Part shown: positions 10,508 to 19,710 of the stretch, piece after piece
Position numbering within the stretch: position 1 is the first letter of the stretch
Layout: every line of letters starts with the position of its first letter
NCBI GenBank assembly: GCA_944379995.1
Contig: CALWGF010000007.1
Location: forward strand, 78,224-142,223
DNA length: 64,000 bases
From: an uncultured Clostridia bacterium
Lineage (GTDB): Bacteria; Bacillota; Clostridia; Lachnospirales; Anaerotignaceae
Direction: 5' to 3'
Program-made: the position numbers and the translations under genes
The notes under the pieces: generated by a model
Database searches by the model: none
Told to the model about the DNA's origin: nothing
The model's input: only the letters and a program-made list of their open reading frames with translations

Positions 10508-11230
10508 TCAGTTCTTTGTATAAAGTTGTTTATATGGATTTTTTGTATCTGCTGTAAGCACATAGAAATCCTTTTCAAATACTGTATCTTTATTGAAATC
10601 AAATTCATTGCAATATTCATCTATAAGAGGAATAATTTCTTCTATATCTTCTTTATCTGCCTTTTTTACAGAAATCTGTTTAGGAAGGTCAAAAGGGAGT
10701 TCTTCACAACGTATAAATATTTTTCCGCCATGCATTCCTGTTCCACAAAATCTTCCAACAGGTGTTTTTTCATTTGTATTAAGACCAAGAACAACTATTG
10801 TTCCACCAGCCTGATATTCTCCGAGAAAACTTCCAGCACAGCCACCAATTACTATTGAAGGCTTATGTTCGTTATATGCTTTAATATGAATACCTGTACG
10901 ATAACCAGTGTTTTCTTTTATAAATATTTTTCCACCTCTCATAGCATATCCTGTTGCATCACCTGATGAACCATGTATATATATAGTTCCGCTATTCATT
11001 GTATCGCCTGTGGCTTCTTGTGTGTTACCATATACTCTTACTGTACAACCATCAAGGTATGATGCAAGAGCATTTCCAGGGGTACCATTTATAACAATAT
11101 TTTTGTCTTTCATGCCACAGCCGATATATCTTTGTCCGATACAATTTTGTATTACAACTTCTTTATCTGGACAGCTTTTTATTTCATTATTAAGGTCTTT
11201 AAAATGTTTTGTTCCTGCATATATATTCAT
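10508..11230 (-). CDS. GXGXG-domain subunit of archaeal-type glutamate synthase (GltB3-like)
   Basis: This 240-residue protein is a right-handed beta-helix built of GXGXG repeats (VRVYGNTQEATGDTMNSG, IYIHGSSGDATGYAMRGG, IVIGGCAGSFLGEYQAGG), the fold found at the C-terminus of large bacterial glutamate synthases. With the separate amidotransferase (GltB1) and FMN synthase (GltB2) genes of the same operon it completes a three-part split enzyme. Residues beyond about 190 form an acidic tail of unknown role. It sits between purA and glnA, with short spacers and no internal terminator. Confidence 0.87.
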   Translation of the reverse strand: MNIYAGTKHFKDLNNEIKSCPDKEVVIQNCIGQRYIGCGMKDKNIVINGTPGNALASYLDGCTVRVYGNTQEATGDTMNSGTIYIHGSSGDATGYAMRGGKIFIKENTGYRTGIHIKAYNEHKPSIVIGGCAGSFLGEYQAGGTIVVLGLNTNEKTPVGRFCGTGMHGGKIFIRCEELPFDLPKQISVKKADKEDIEEIIPLIDEYCNEFDFNKDTVFEKDFYVLTADTKNPYKQLYTKN

Positions 11231-11265
11231 TATATTACCCCCAAAATTAAGATTTTATTATTTTT

Positions 11266-12540
11266 TTAGTACATTACAATGTACTCATCTCTTGAGGCAC
11301 CAACAGAAACATATTTGATTTTTGAATTAACAGCTTTTTCAATATATTTAATATAGTCATATGCTTCTTTTGGAAGGTCTTCCGGTTTTCTGCATTTGCT
11401 TATATCACAATTCCAGCCTTTTACATATTCAACAACAGGTTTTGCTTTTTCAAGTTCTGTTGAATATGGGAATTCTGTTGTAATTGTTCCTTCAACATCA
11501 TAAGCAACACAAACAGGAATTTCTTCAAGATATGAAAGTACATCAAGTTTTGTAAGAGCAAGTTCATCACAACCCTGAACAGTTACACCATAGCGTGATG
11601 CTGGAATATCAAATGGTCCAACACGTCTTGGTCTACCTGTTGCAGCACCATATTCTCCACCTGCTTCTCTAAGTTTTTCTGCTTCTTCTCCAAACATTTC
11701 AGCTGTGAAAGGTCCTTCACCTACACATGTTGAATATGCTTTCATAATACCGATAGAATTTGTAAGTTTAAGATTTGGAACACCTGCACCAATAGGGGCA
11801 TATGCAGCTATTGTTGAAGATGATGATGTATATGGATAAATACCATAGTCAATATCTCTAAGTGCTCCAAGCTGAGCTTCAAACATAACTTTTTTACCAT
11901 TTTTAACAGCGTTTGTTATATATATACCTGTATCACATATGAAATCTTTAAATTCTTCAGCATATTTATCAAGCCAGCTTAACATTTCATCAAAGCTAAC
12001 TTCATCTGCACCATAAACTTTTGTTATAGTAAGGTTTTTCCATTCAAGAATTCTTGAAAGTTCCTTTGTATATGTTTCTTTGCTAAGAAGGTCGCCCATT
12101 CTTATACATTTTTTCATATATTTATCACCATATACAGGAGAAATACCTCTTCTTGTTGAACCATATTTAGCATCACCAAGACGGTCTTCTTCAAGAATAT
12201 CCTGCTGTCTATGGTATGGCATACATACAATAGCTTTATTGCTTATTTTAAGATTTTCTGGAGTAACTTTAACTCCGGCATCTGTAAGTCTTTTAATTTC
12301 TCCGCTTAAATGTTCAAGGTCTATAACCATACCAGGACCCATTACATTTACAACGTCTTCACGAAGTATACCAGATGGAAGAAGATTAAGTATAAATTTA
12401 CCAAGTTCATTTATAACTGTATGACCTGCATTATTTCCTCCCTGATAACGTGAAACAATATCATAATCTTGTGAGAGAAGGTCTACCATTCTACCTTTTC
12501 CTTCATCTCCCCAGTTAATTCCAACTATTGATGTTAACAT
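11266..12540 (-). CDS. purA: Adenylosuccinate synthetase
   Basis: The 424-residue enzyme joins IMP and aspartate with GTP hydrolysis on the way to AMP. The N-terminal GINWGDEGKGRMVD is the catalytic P-loop (usually GDEGKGK; the second lysine is arginine here), followed by YQGGNNAGHTV. Further signatures are YGSTRRGISPVYGDK and GRPRRVGPFD. An AAGGAGG SD precedes the ATG. Its place inside a glutamate synthase/glutamine synthetase operon is unusual and would put AMP synthesis under the same nitrogen control. Confidence 0.96.
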   Translation of the reverse strand: MLTSIVGINWGDEGKGRMVDLLSQDYDIVSRYQGGNNAGHTVINELGKFILNLLPSGILREDVVNVMGPGMVIDLEHLSGEIKRLTDAGVKVTPENLKISNKAIVCMPYHRQQDILEEDRLGDAKYGSTRRGISPVYGDKYMKKCIRMGDLLSKETYTKELSRILEWKNLTITKVYGADEVSFDEMLSWLDKYAEEFKDFICDTGIYITNAVKNGKKVMFEAQLGALRDIDYGIYPYTSSSSTIAAYAPIGAGVPNLKLTNSIGIMKAYSTCVGEGPFTAEMFGEEAEKLREAGGEYGAATGRPRRVGPFDIPASRYGVTVQGCDELALTKLDVLSYLEEIPVCVAYDVEGTITTEFPYSTELEKAKPVVEYVKGWNCDISKCRKPEDLPKEAYDYIKYIEKAVNSKIKYVSVGASRDEYIVMY

Positions 12541-12605
12541 AATTAAAAACCTCCTTGATTGTTTTCTTTCATAATTACAATTTATTTTAATTTAGAAATA
12601 TTACA

Positions 12606-14114
12606 TTATTCTCCTGCATGTAATATTCCTAAAATTGAAAGCTCTTTCTCTGTAAGACCTATTCCCCTCAACATAAGTCTATTACCTTTGAGTGCTTCTA
12701 TTGAGTTTATACCCATACCACCCATAATTTCTTTTATTTCATGTTCCCATGATTTTACGAGATTTACAAGTCTTTTATATCCTTCATCAGGATTAAGTCG
12801 TTTTACAAGGTCCTCTCTTTGAGTTGCAATACCCCAGTTGCACTTTCCGAGTTGACAACTTTGACATAAATGACAGCCAAGAGCAAGTAATGCCGCTGTT
12901 GCAATATAACATGCATCTGCCCCAAGTGCAATAGCTTTTACAACATCTGCACTACTTCTTATACTTCCTCCAACGATTAAAGATACATTTTCACGTATAC
13001 CTTCTTCTCTAAGTCTTTGGTCAACACTTGCAAGAGCAAGTTCAATAGGTATACCAACATTGTCACGAATTCTTGTAGGAGCTGCCCCTGTTCCTCCTCT
13101 AAATCCGTCAATAGCTATAATATCTGCACCGCTTCTCGCAATACCACTTGCAATAGCAGCAATATTATGCACAGCAGCAATTTTTACAATAACAGGTTTT
13201 TTATAATCTGTTGCTTCTTTTAATGAATATACAAGTTGTCTTAAATCTTCAATAGAATAAATATCATGATGTGGAGCAGGGGATATAGCATCTGAGCCTA
13301 AAGGTATCATTCTTGTTTTTGAAATATCTTCTAAAACTTTTGTTCCTGGAAGATGTCCTCCAATACCCGGTTTTGCACCTTGCCCCATTTTAATTTCTAT
13401 TGCTGCCCCAGACTCAAGGTAATCTTTATGAACACCAAAACGTCCAGAAGCTACTTGAACTATTGTATTTTTACCATATTTATAAAAATCTTCATGAAGT
13501 CCACCTTCACCAGTGTTATAAAGTATTCCCAATTCTTCTGCGGCTCTTGCAAGACTTTCATGAGCATTATAGCTTATTGAACCATATGACATAGCAGAAA
13601 AGAGTATAGGAACATCAAGTTCCATATGAGGTGCAAGATTATCAATAATATTGCCTTCTTCATCTCTTTCTATTGTATCAGGTTTTTTGCCAAGCATAAC
13701 TTTTGTTTCCATAGGCTCTCTTAAAGGGTCTATTGGAGGGTTTGTAACCTGAGAAGCATTTATAAGTATTTTATCCCAATAAACAGGAAAAGGTTTTGGA
13801 TTACCCATAGAAGAAAGAAGTACACCTGCATTGCTTGACTGTCTGTAAATTTCTTCTATTGTTTTTCCTGTCCAGTTTGTATTTTCTTTAAATGTGTGGT
13901 CTGTTTTTACAATTTTTAATGCTCTAGTAGGACAGACAGCAACACATCTATGACAGTTTACACATTTACTATCATCTGCTATCATCTTTTTTAAATCGCT
14001 GTTAAAACTATGTACTTCATTAGCACATTGTTTTTCACATAAACGACAATTTATACATTTATCAAAATTTCTTACAACTTCATAGTCAGGATATAAAAAA
14101 TCTAATGCCGCCAT
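12606..14114 (-). CDS. Ferredoxin-linked glutamate synthase, FMN-binding subunit (GltB2-like)
   Basis: The 502-residue protein opens with two 4Fe-4S clusters (CINCRLCEKQC and CVNCHRCVAVCP, residues about 19-62) and continues with the FMN-dependent glutamate synthase barrel (IGGHLPGTKV, PHHDIYSIEDLRQL, DGFRGGTGAAP, VGGSIRSSADVVKAIALGAD). It transfers ammonia released by GltB1 to 2-oxoglutarate. No NADPH-binding GltD-type subunit is encoded here, so reduced ferredoxin is the probable electron source. The start ATG overlaps the gltB1 stop by one base, consistent with a tight complex. Confidence 0.94.
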   Translation of the reverse strand: MAALDFLYPDYEVVRNFDKCINCRLCEKQCANEVHSFNSDLKKMIADDSKCVNCHRCVAVCPTRALKIVKTDHTFKENTNWTGKTIEEIYRQSSNAGVLLSSMGNPKPFPVYWDKILINASQVTNPPIDPLREPMETKVMLGKKPDTIERDEEGNIIDNLAPHMELDVPILFSAMSYGSISYNAHESLARAAEELGILYNTGEGGLHEDFYKYGKNTIVQVASGRFGVHKDYLESGAAIEIKMGQGAKPGIGGHLPGTKVLEDISKTRMIPLGSDAISPAPHHDIYSIEDLRQLVYSLKEATDYKKPVIVKIAAVHNIAAIASGIARSGADIIAIDGFRGGTGAAPTRIRDNVGIPIELALASVDQRLREEGIRENVSLIVGGSIRSSADVVKAIALGADACYIATAALLALGCHLCQSCQLGKCNWGIATQREDLVKRLNPDEGYKRLVNLVKSWEHEIKEIMGGMGINSIEALKGNRLMLRGIGLTEKELSILGILHAGE

Positions 14115-15208
14115 TATTTAACACCTCCTTCAAGAGTTACTATTATAGGTTCTCCACCTTTTGGTGACCAAATTTTATCTGGATTAGGTTCTATTATTCT
14201 TATTGCACATTCCTCGCTTGCAATATAAAACATATTGTCTTTTTCAGCAGCAACCATGCTTCTTAATTTAAGTCTATCATTAAGAGCCATCATACCACCG
14301 TCAAAACCTAAAAGTATTGAGAATGGTCCTGTAACAAGAAGACTTGAAAAAGCTCTTCTTAAATATGTATATTTTATACGCTCTTTTTCTTCCATATGTT
14401 CTATTGTTGACCAAAATGGTGCAGCTATTACAGCAGCAACTTCTTCAAGAGTTAATTTTTTCTTTCTATTTAAGAAGTCAATTATATATGTAATAACTTC
14501 TGTATCTGTAAGAAGTGAACATTTATAACCAAACATTTCTATATATCTTCTGTTGGCATCATATGATGAAATTTCACCATTATGTACTATTGAATAATCA
14601 AGCATAGCGAAAGGGTGAGCTCCTCCCCACCAACCAGGTGTATTTGTAGGGTATCTACCATGTGCTGTCCAACAGTATCCAGAGTATTCTTCAAGTCTGT
14701 AAAAATCTCCTACATCTTCAGGAAATCCAACAGCTTTAAAAACTCCCATATTTTTACCACTAGAAAATACATATGCTCCGTCAATTTGTGTATTTATTCT
14801 TATACAACATTTTGCAACATATTCTTTTTCATCAAGCTGACTGTCAGCAAGTTTTGTTGGAAGTGGGTTTAAGAAATAACGCCATATTAAAGGTTCATTT
14901 ATTATTCTTGGATTTTTTCTTGTAGGAATTTTTGAAAGGTTTACTACATCAAAATGCCTGTCAAGAAATCTTTCGCATTTTTCTCTTGCTTCAATATCAT
15001 CATAAAATATATGAAATGCATATGAGTCTTTATATTCAGGATAAATTCCATATCCTGCAAATCCACCACCAAGACCATTTGAACGGTCATGCATTGTGGA
15101 TATTGATTTTATTATTGCTTCACCGGAAATTCTTTTTCCGTCTTTTGCAAATATACCAGATATTGCACAACCAGACGGTATTCTTATTTGTCCTTCTTTA
15201 AGTAACAT
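14114..15208 (-). CDS. Class II glutamine amidotransferase of split glutamate synthase (GltB1-like)
   Basis: This 364-residue protein is the glutaminase part of the glutamate synthase. The Ntn-type nucleophile is probably Cys14 (IPSGCAISGIF), which would require removal of a 13-residue leader; later class II motifs are clear (WTAHGRYPTNTPG, DYSIVHNGEISSYDAN, TDTEVITYI). It is the first gene of the operon. Upstream it has a strong promoter (TTGACA, 18 bases, TATAAT on the minus strand) and a hexaloop-plus-terminator leader, so its expression is probably decided by antitermination. Confidence 0.92.
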   Translation of the reverse strand: MLLKEGQIRIPSGCAISGIFAKDGKRISGEAIIKSISTMHDRSNGLGGGFAGYGIYPEYKDSYAFHIFYDDIEAREKCERFLDRHFDVVNLSKIPTRKNPRIINEPLIWRYFLNPLPTKLADSQLDEKEYVAKCCIRINTQIDGAYVFSSGKNMGVFKAVGFPEDVGDFYRLEEYSGYCWTAHGRYPTNTPGWWGGAHPFAMLDYSIVHNGEISSYDANRRYIEMFGYKCSLLTDTEVITYIIDFLNRKKKLTLEEVAAVIAAPFWSTIEHMEEKERIKYTYLRRAFSSLLVTGPFSILLGFDGGMMALNDRLKLRSMVAAEKDNMFYIASEECAIRIIEPNPDKIWSPKGGEPIIVTLEGGVK

Positions 15209-15244
15209 ATTATTGAAACCTCCTTTTTAAAGAGTATAAAATAG

Positions 15245-15306
15245 AAAAACGTTCGCCACTCACAGATTTATAGTGTTTTACTGTGAATGACGAACGTCTT
15301 TGTTCG
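15245..15306 (-). promoter_or_regulatory. ANTAR-type hexaloop hairpin overlapping a terminator, gltB1 leader
   Basis: On the minus strand CGAAC and GTTCG enclose the loop AAAGAC (15291-15306), with A at loop position 1 and G at position 4 as in known ANTAR targets. Its 3' arm is also the start of a perfect 17-bp terminator stem (15249-15297) followed by a U-rich tail. The two structures cannot form together, which is the antiterminator/terminator logic. Only one hexaloop hairpin fits between the promoter and the terminator; known ANTAR sites usually have two. Confidence 0.72.
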
Positions 15307-15314
15307 ATGAGTGA

Positions 15315-15344
15315 ATTATACTATCATATATATGCATCTGTCAA
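15315..15344 (-). promoter_or_regulatory. Promoter of the gltB1-glnA-ANTAR operon
   Basis: Minus-strand TTGACA (15339-15344) is followed after 18 bases by TATAAT (15315-15320). This near-consensus sigma-A promoter places the start site a few bases before the hexaloop hairpin. Confidence 0.8.
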
Positions 15345-15463
15345 CGATTTAAGCCATTTGAAAATATAAGGATTTCTTATTGTTAATATATAACAACTTT
15401 TTTTATTAAAATAAGTTTTTTGTATACAATTTAGTTTAAAATTAAAAAATTTGTTAAAATGTA
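15345..15463. other. Spacer between divergent gltB1 and glnN promoters
   Basis: This is AT-rich DNA between the two opposing promoters. No gene, strong inverted repeat or recognisable operator is visible. Confidence 0.4.
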
Positions 15464-15492
15464 TTGACTTTTTATTTTTGGGACAATATAAT
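15464..15492 (+). promoter_or_regulatory. Promoter of glnN
   Basis: TTGACT (15464-15469), a 17-base spacer and a perfect TATAAT (15487-15492) make a strong sigma-A promoter. Transcription would start near 15499, directly before the hexaloop hairpin. Confidence 0.8.
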
Positions 15493-15504
15493 CAACACCA
15501 TAAA

Positions 15505-15557
15505 ACAGCAAAGGCGCTGTGGATTATACATAGTTTATAGTCCACGGTGCCTTTTTT
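15505..15557 (+). promoter_or_regulatory. ANTAR-type hexaloop hairpin overlapping a terminator, glnN leader
   Basis: ACAGC and GCTGT enclose the loop AAAGGC (15505-15520), with A at loop position 1 and G at position 4. The GGC of the loop and the GCTGT arm form the 5' arm of a long terminator (GGCGCTGTGGA at 15513-15523 with TCCACGGTGCC at 15541-15551), followed by six T. The two folds are mutually exclusive. As at gltB1, there is room for only one hexaloop after the predicted start site. Confidence 0.74.
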
Positions 15558-15654
15558 GTTTATTACAAAAGACAAGTATTAAATTTACAAAAGATAAAAT
15601 AATATAAAGTACAAAAGAATTTTAATCTAAATTAATTTTGAGGGGGAAAATGAT

Positions 15655-17748
15655 ATGGTAAATGTTCCTGAAATTTTCGGAAGTATGGTTTTTGATGAAC
15701 AAGCAATGAAAGAAAGACTTCCAAAAGCTACTTATAAACTTATGAAAAAAAGTATAGCACAAGGTAAACCACTTGATAGAGAAGTTGCAAATGTTGTTGC
15801 TAATGCTATGAAAGATTGGGCAATAGAAAGAGGAGTAACACATTTTACACATTGGTTCCAACCTATGACAGGTGTTACAGCCGAAAAACATGATAGCTTT
15901 ATATCACCAAGTGAAGATGGAAGAGTTATAATGGAATTTTCAGGTAAAGAACTTATACAGGGCGAACCTGATGCATCAAGTTTTCCTTCTGGTGGACTTA
16001 GAGCTACATTTGAAGCAAGAGGATATACAGCATGGGACCCAACAAGCTATGCATTTATAAAAGAAGATACACTTTGTATTCCAACTGCTTTCTGTTCATA
16101 TAGTGGAGAAGCACTTGATAAAAAAACACCACTTCTTCGTTCAATGGAAGTTATAAATACACAAGCATTAAGAATTTTAAGACTTTTTGGTGATACAGAT
16201 ACAACAAGAGTAAATACAACAGTAGGACCAGAACAGGAATATTTCCTTATTGATGAAGAATTATACAAACAAAGAAAAGACCTTATATATTGTGGAAGAA
16301 CTCTTTTCGGAGCAAAACCTCCAAAGGGACAGGAAATGGAAGACCATTACTTTGGTACAATCAAACCAAGAGTAAAAGCTTTTATGAAAGACCTTAACGA
16401 AGAACTTTGGAAACTTGGTATACTTGCTAAGACAGAGCATAATGAAGTTGCACCTGCTCAGCATGAGCTTGCACCAATATTTACAACAACAAATATTGCA
16501 GCTGACCATAACCAGCTTACAATGGAAATGCTTAAAAAGGTTGCACAAAAACATGGTATGACTTGCCTTTTACATGAAAAACCTTTTGCAGGTGTAAACG
16601 GAAGTGGAAAACATAATAACTGGTCAATATCAACAGATACAGGTATAAACCTTCTTGAACCTGGGGAGTCACCAAAAGAAAATGCACAGTTTTTGCTTTT
16701 CCTTGCAGCTGTAATTAAAGCTGTTGATGATTATCAGGACCTTTTAAGGGTTTCTGTTGTTGGTGCAGGAAATGACCATAGACTTGGAGCAAATGAAGCT
16801 CCTCCGGCTATTGTTTCTATGTTTGTTGGTGATGAACTTCAAGCAATTCTTGATTCAATAGAAAAAGGTACAGATTTTGAACAAAAAGATAAAGAAGAAA
16901 TGGAAATAGGTGTTCATGTACTTCCTCATTTCTTTAAAGATACAACAGATAGAAATAGAACATCACCATTTGCATTTACAGGAAATAAATTTGAATTCCG
17001 TATGCTTGGTTCAACAGTTTCTGTTTCAGGACCAAATATTGTTTTAAATACAATAGTTGCAGAAGTTTTAGACCAGTTTGCTGATGAACTTGAAAAAGCA
17101 ACTGATTTTAACGCAGCATTAAATGCACTTATTAAAAGAACAATAGTTAATCATAAGAGAATTATATTTAATGGTGACGGATATAGCGAAGAATGGACAA
17201 AAGAAGCTGAAAAAAGAGGTCTTCTTAACCTTAGAACAACTCCAGATGCTTTACCATACTTTATTTCTGAAAAAAGCATAAAACTTTTTACAAAGCATAA
17301 TATATTTACAGAGGTAGAACTTAACTCAAGATATGAAATTCTTCTTGAAAATTATTGTAAAACACTTAATATTGAAGCTCTTACAATGATTGAAATGGCA
17401 AGAAGAAGTATACTTCCAGCTGTAATTGAATATACAAAGAATATTACAGATACACTTACAGCAAAACAAAGTATAGGAATTGATATTTCAAAATGTAAAG
17501 AAAAAGAAGTTGTTGAAGAACTTTCATATATAACATCAATGATTATTGAAAATACAGAAAAACTTGAAAATGCTTTAATTGGTGTTAAAGATATTGAAGG
17601 AATACAGAATGAAGCAAATTACTATAAAGATACAGTTATTGCTGCAATGAATGAGCTTAGAGTAGTTGCAGACAGAGCAGAAGTTATAGTAGGAGATGAA
17701 TACTGGCCATATCCAAGATACGGCGAACTTTTATTTAGCATACTTTAA
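15655..17748 (+). CDS. glnN: Glutamine synthetase, type III
   Basis: The 697-residue product is the large GSIII form common in Bacteroidetes and Clostridia. Signatures are [12 protein letters not shown] near residue 63, [21 protein letters not shown], the glutamate and metal motifs [10 protein letters not shown] and [11 protein letters not shown], and [15 protein letters not shown]. The reaction is that of GlnA, but the family is distinct and roughly 1.6 times longer. It follows a GAGGGGGA SD. It is divergent from the glutamate synthase operon, has its own hexaloop/terminator leader, and is followed by amt with no other terminator between, so glnN and amt are likely co-transcribed. Confidence 0.97.
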   Translation: MVNVPEIFGSMVFDEQAMKERLPKATYKLMKKSIAQGKPLDREVANVVANAMKDWAIERGVTHFTHWFQPMTGVTAEKHDSFISPSEDGRVIMEFSGKELIQGEPDASSFPSGGLRATFEARGYTAWDPTSYAFIKEDTLCIPTAFCSYSGEALDKKTPLLRSMEVINTQALRILRLFGDTDTTRVNTTVGPEQEYFLIDEELYKQRKDLIYCGRTLFGAKPPKGQEMEDHYFGTIKPRVKAFMKDLNEELWKLGILAKTEHNEVAPAQHELAPIFTTTNIAADHNQLTMEMLKKVAQKHGMTCLLHEKPFAGVNGSGKHNNWSISTDTGINLLEPGESPKENAQFLLFLAAVIKAVDDYQDLLRVSVVGAGNDHRLGANEAPPAIVSMFVGDELQAILDSIEKGTDFEQKDKEEMEIGVHVLPHFFKDTTDRNRTSPFAFTGNKFEFRMLGSTVSVSGPNIVLNTIVAEVLDQFADELEKATDFNAALNALIKRTIVNHKRIIFNGDGYSEEWTKEAEKRGLLNLRTTPDALPYFISEKSIKLFTKHNIFTEVELNSRYEILLENYCKTLNIEALTMIEMARRSILPAVIEYTKNITDTLTAKQSIGIDISKCKEKEVVEELSYITSMIIENTEKLENALIGVKDIEGIQNEANYYKDTVIAAMNELRVVADRAEVIVGDEYWPYPRYGELLFSIL

Positions 17749-17786
17749 AAATCTATGTTCATAATGAACTAAATATATAATATAAT

Positions 17787-17830
17787 CACAAAGGTGTGTA
17801 TTTTTTAATATAAAATACATGCCTTTTTAA
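17787..17830 (+). promoter_or_regulatory. ANTAR-type hexaloop and terminator between glnN and amt
   Basis: CAC and GTG enclose the loop AAAGGT (17787-17798), again with A1 and G4. The loop and 3' arm belong to a terminator stem in which AAAGGTGTGTATTTT (17790-17804) pairs with AAAATACATGCCTTT, followed by a U-rich tail. The hexaloop stem is only 3 bp, the weakest of the three sites. TATAAT-like boxes at 17776-17786 are too close to give a full hairpin, so transcripts reading through from glnN or from a promoter further upstream are the likely substrate. Confidence 0.6.
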
Positions 17831-17846
17831 TTTAGGGGGAATTAAA

Positions 17847-19544
17847 ATGTTTTCATCAGTAAATACCATGTGGGTATTATTTGGAGCTGCACTTGTATTT
17901 TTTATGCAAGCAGGTTTTGCAATACTTGAAGCAGGTCTTACAAGAGCAAAAAATGCAGGTAATATTATAATGAAAAACCTTATGGATTTTAGTATAGGTA
18001 CACCTATATTTTGGATTACAGGTTTTGGAATAATGTTTGGTTCTGCATCACCGTTTTTTGGTGGTATAGATTTTTTTACAAAAGGTGATTACTCATCTGT
18101 ATTACCAGCAGGTGTTCCATTTTTTGCATTTCTTATATTTCAAACAGTTTTTTGTGCCACAGCAGCAACAATAGTTTCTGGAGCAATGGCAGAAAGAACA
18201 AAATTTTCATCATATTGTATTTATAGTTTTATTATTAGTGCAATAATTTATCCTGTATCTGGTCATTGGATTTGGGGAGGCGGTTGGCTTGCACAACTTG
18301 GTTTTCACGATTTTGCAGGTTCAACAGCTGTTCATATGGTTGGTGGTATTGCAGCGTTTATTGGTGCAAAAACACTTGGACCACGTATTGGAAAATATAC
18401 AGCAGACGGAAAACCTAAAGCAATTCTTGGTCATAACCTTACAATAGCAGCACTTGGAGTATTTATATTATGGTTCTGTTGGTTTGGTTTTAATGGTTGT
18501 TCAACAGTAAGTGCTGAAGGTGATGAAACTCTTATAAAAATGGGTTCAATATTTGTTACAACAAATATGTCAGCAGCAGTCGCTTCAATTACAGTTATGC
18601 TTATAACTTGGATAAGATATAAAAAACCTGATGTTTCAATGACATTAAATGGTACTTTGGCAGGTCTTGTTGCCATAACAGCTGGCTGTGATATGGTTTC
18701 TGTTGGTGGTTCTGCTGTTATAGGTATTATTGCAGGATTTGTAGTTGTTTTTGGTATTGAATTTGTAGATAAAGTTTTAAAAGTTGATGACCCTGTTGGT
18801 GCTGTTGGTGTTCATGGTATGTGTGGAGCAACAGGAACAATTCTTACAGGTGTATTTGCTACTGATGGTGGTCTTTTATATGGTGGCGGATTTTCATTTC
18901 TTGGTACTCAACTTTTAGGTGTTATATCAGTTGCTATATGGGTTACTATAACAATGACAATAGTATTTCAGATTATTAAAAATACAATAGGTCTTCGTGT
19001 TTCTGAAGAAGAAGAGATACTTGGTCTTGATATTAAAGAACATAATCTTGAAAGTAGCTATGCAGGATTTACAATACCTAGAGAAACAGTATTTGGAGCA
19101 AATTTCAAAAAAGAACAGCCTGTTACTGTTGAAGAAGCTGTAACAGTACATCATGTCGCTACAAAATCAAGTAATACAAATGAAAATGATAAATTAACAA
19201 AAGTTGTTATTATTACAAATCAGAATAAATTTGAAAAACTTAAAAATGCACTTAATGGAATAGGAATTACAGGTCTTACTGTAACACAAGTTTTAGGTTA
19301 TGGTATGCAAAAAGGTAATAACGAATACTATCGTGGTATAGAGGTTGATGCTGCATTAAGACCAAAGGTAAAACTTGAAATGGTTGTATGTAAAACACCA
19401 GTTGAAACTGTTATTAATACAGCAAAAGAAGTTCTTTTTACAGGTCGTATAGGTGATGGTAAAATATTTATATATGATGTTGAAAATGTTATAAAAATAA
19501 GAACAGGCGAAGAAGGCTATGACGCATTACAAGATGAAGATTAA
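17847..19544 (+). CDS. amt: Ammonium transporter with C-terminal PII signalling domain
   Basis: Residues 1 to about 400 are an AmtB-type channel with eleven predicted membrane segments (FMQAGFAILEAGLTRAKNAG, GHWIWGGGWLAQLGFHDFAG, VGAVGVHGMCGATGTI with the pore histidine). After a linker, residues about 447-565 form a complete PII (GlnB/GlnK) domain: ITGLTVTQVLGYG, the T-loop MQKGNNEYYRGIE, and the nucleotide-binding TGRIGDGKIFIYDVENVIKIRTGE. The position of the uridylylated Tyr51 is Val here. In other bacteria a separate GlnK plugs AmtB; here the plug is tethered. It lies downstream of glnN and carries its own strong terminator. Confidence 0.95.
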   Translation: MFSSVNTMWVLFGAALVFFMQAGFAILEAGLTRAKNAGNIIMKNLMDFSIGTPIFWITGFGIMFGSASPFFGGIDFFTKGDYSSVLPAGVPFFAFLIFQTVFCATAATIVSGAMAERTKFSSYCIYSFIISAIIYPVSGHWIWGGGWLAQLGFHDFAGSTAVHMVGGIAAFIGAKTLGPRIGKYTADGKPKAILGHNLTIAALGVFILWFCWFGFNGCSTVSAEGDETLIKMGSIFVTTNMSAAVASITVMLITWIRYKKPDVSMTLNGTLAGLVAITAGCDMVSVGGSAVIGIIAGFVVVFGIEFVDKVLKVDDPVGAVGVHGMCGATGTILTGVFATDGGLLYGGGFSFLGTQLLGVISVAIWVTITMTIVFQIIKNTIGLRVSEEEEILGLDIKEHNLESSYAGFTIPRETVFGANFKKEQPVTVEEAVTVHHVATKSSNTNENDKLTKVVIITNQNKFEKLKNALNGIGITGLTVTQVLGYGMQKGNNEYYRGIEVDAALRPKVKLEMVVCKTPVETVINTAKEVLFTGRIGDGKIFIYDVENVIKIRTGEEGYDALQDED

Positions 19545-19588
19545 AAAACACAAAAGCGTAGATTTTATCTACGCTTTTGTGTTTTTTG
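19543..19588 (+). terminator. Terminator of glnN-amt
   Basis: A stem of about 20 bp (AAAACACAAAAGCGTAGA with its complement) closed by a TTT loop and followed by TTTTTT begins at the amt stop codon. Confidence 0.9.
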
Positions 19589-19618
19589 ACGTGGTCAGAC
19601 AAGATATTTTAAATTTTG

Positions 19619-19648
19619 TTAACATAGTGTATATTTTTATGTTATAAT
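19619..19648 (+). promoter_or_regulatory. Promoter of the PPi-PFK operon
   Basis: TTAACA (19619-19624) is followed after 18 bases by a perfect TATAAT (19643-19648), about 60 bases before the ATG. Confidence 0.7.
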
Positions 19649-19710
19649 GAAAAACGCTAAGAATCATATTTTTATCAATAACATAAAGGTGAAAGGTAGA
19701 TAGTATAATT

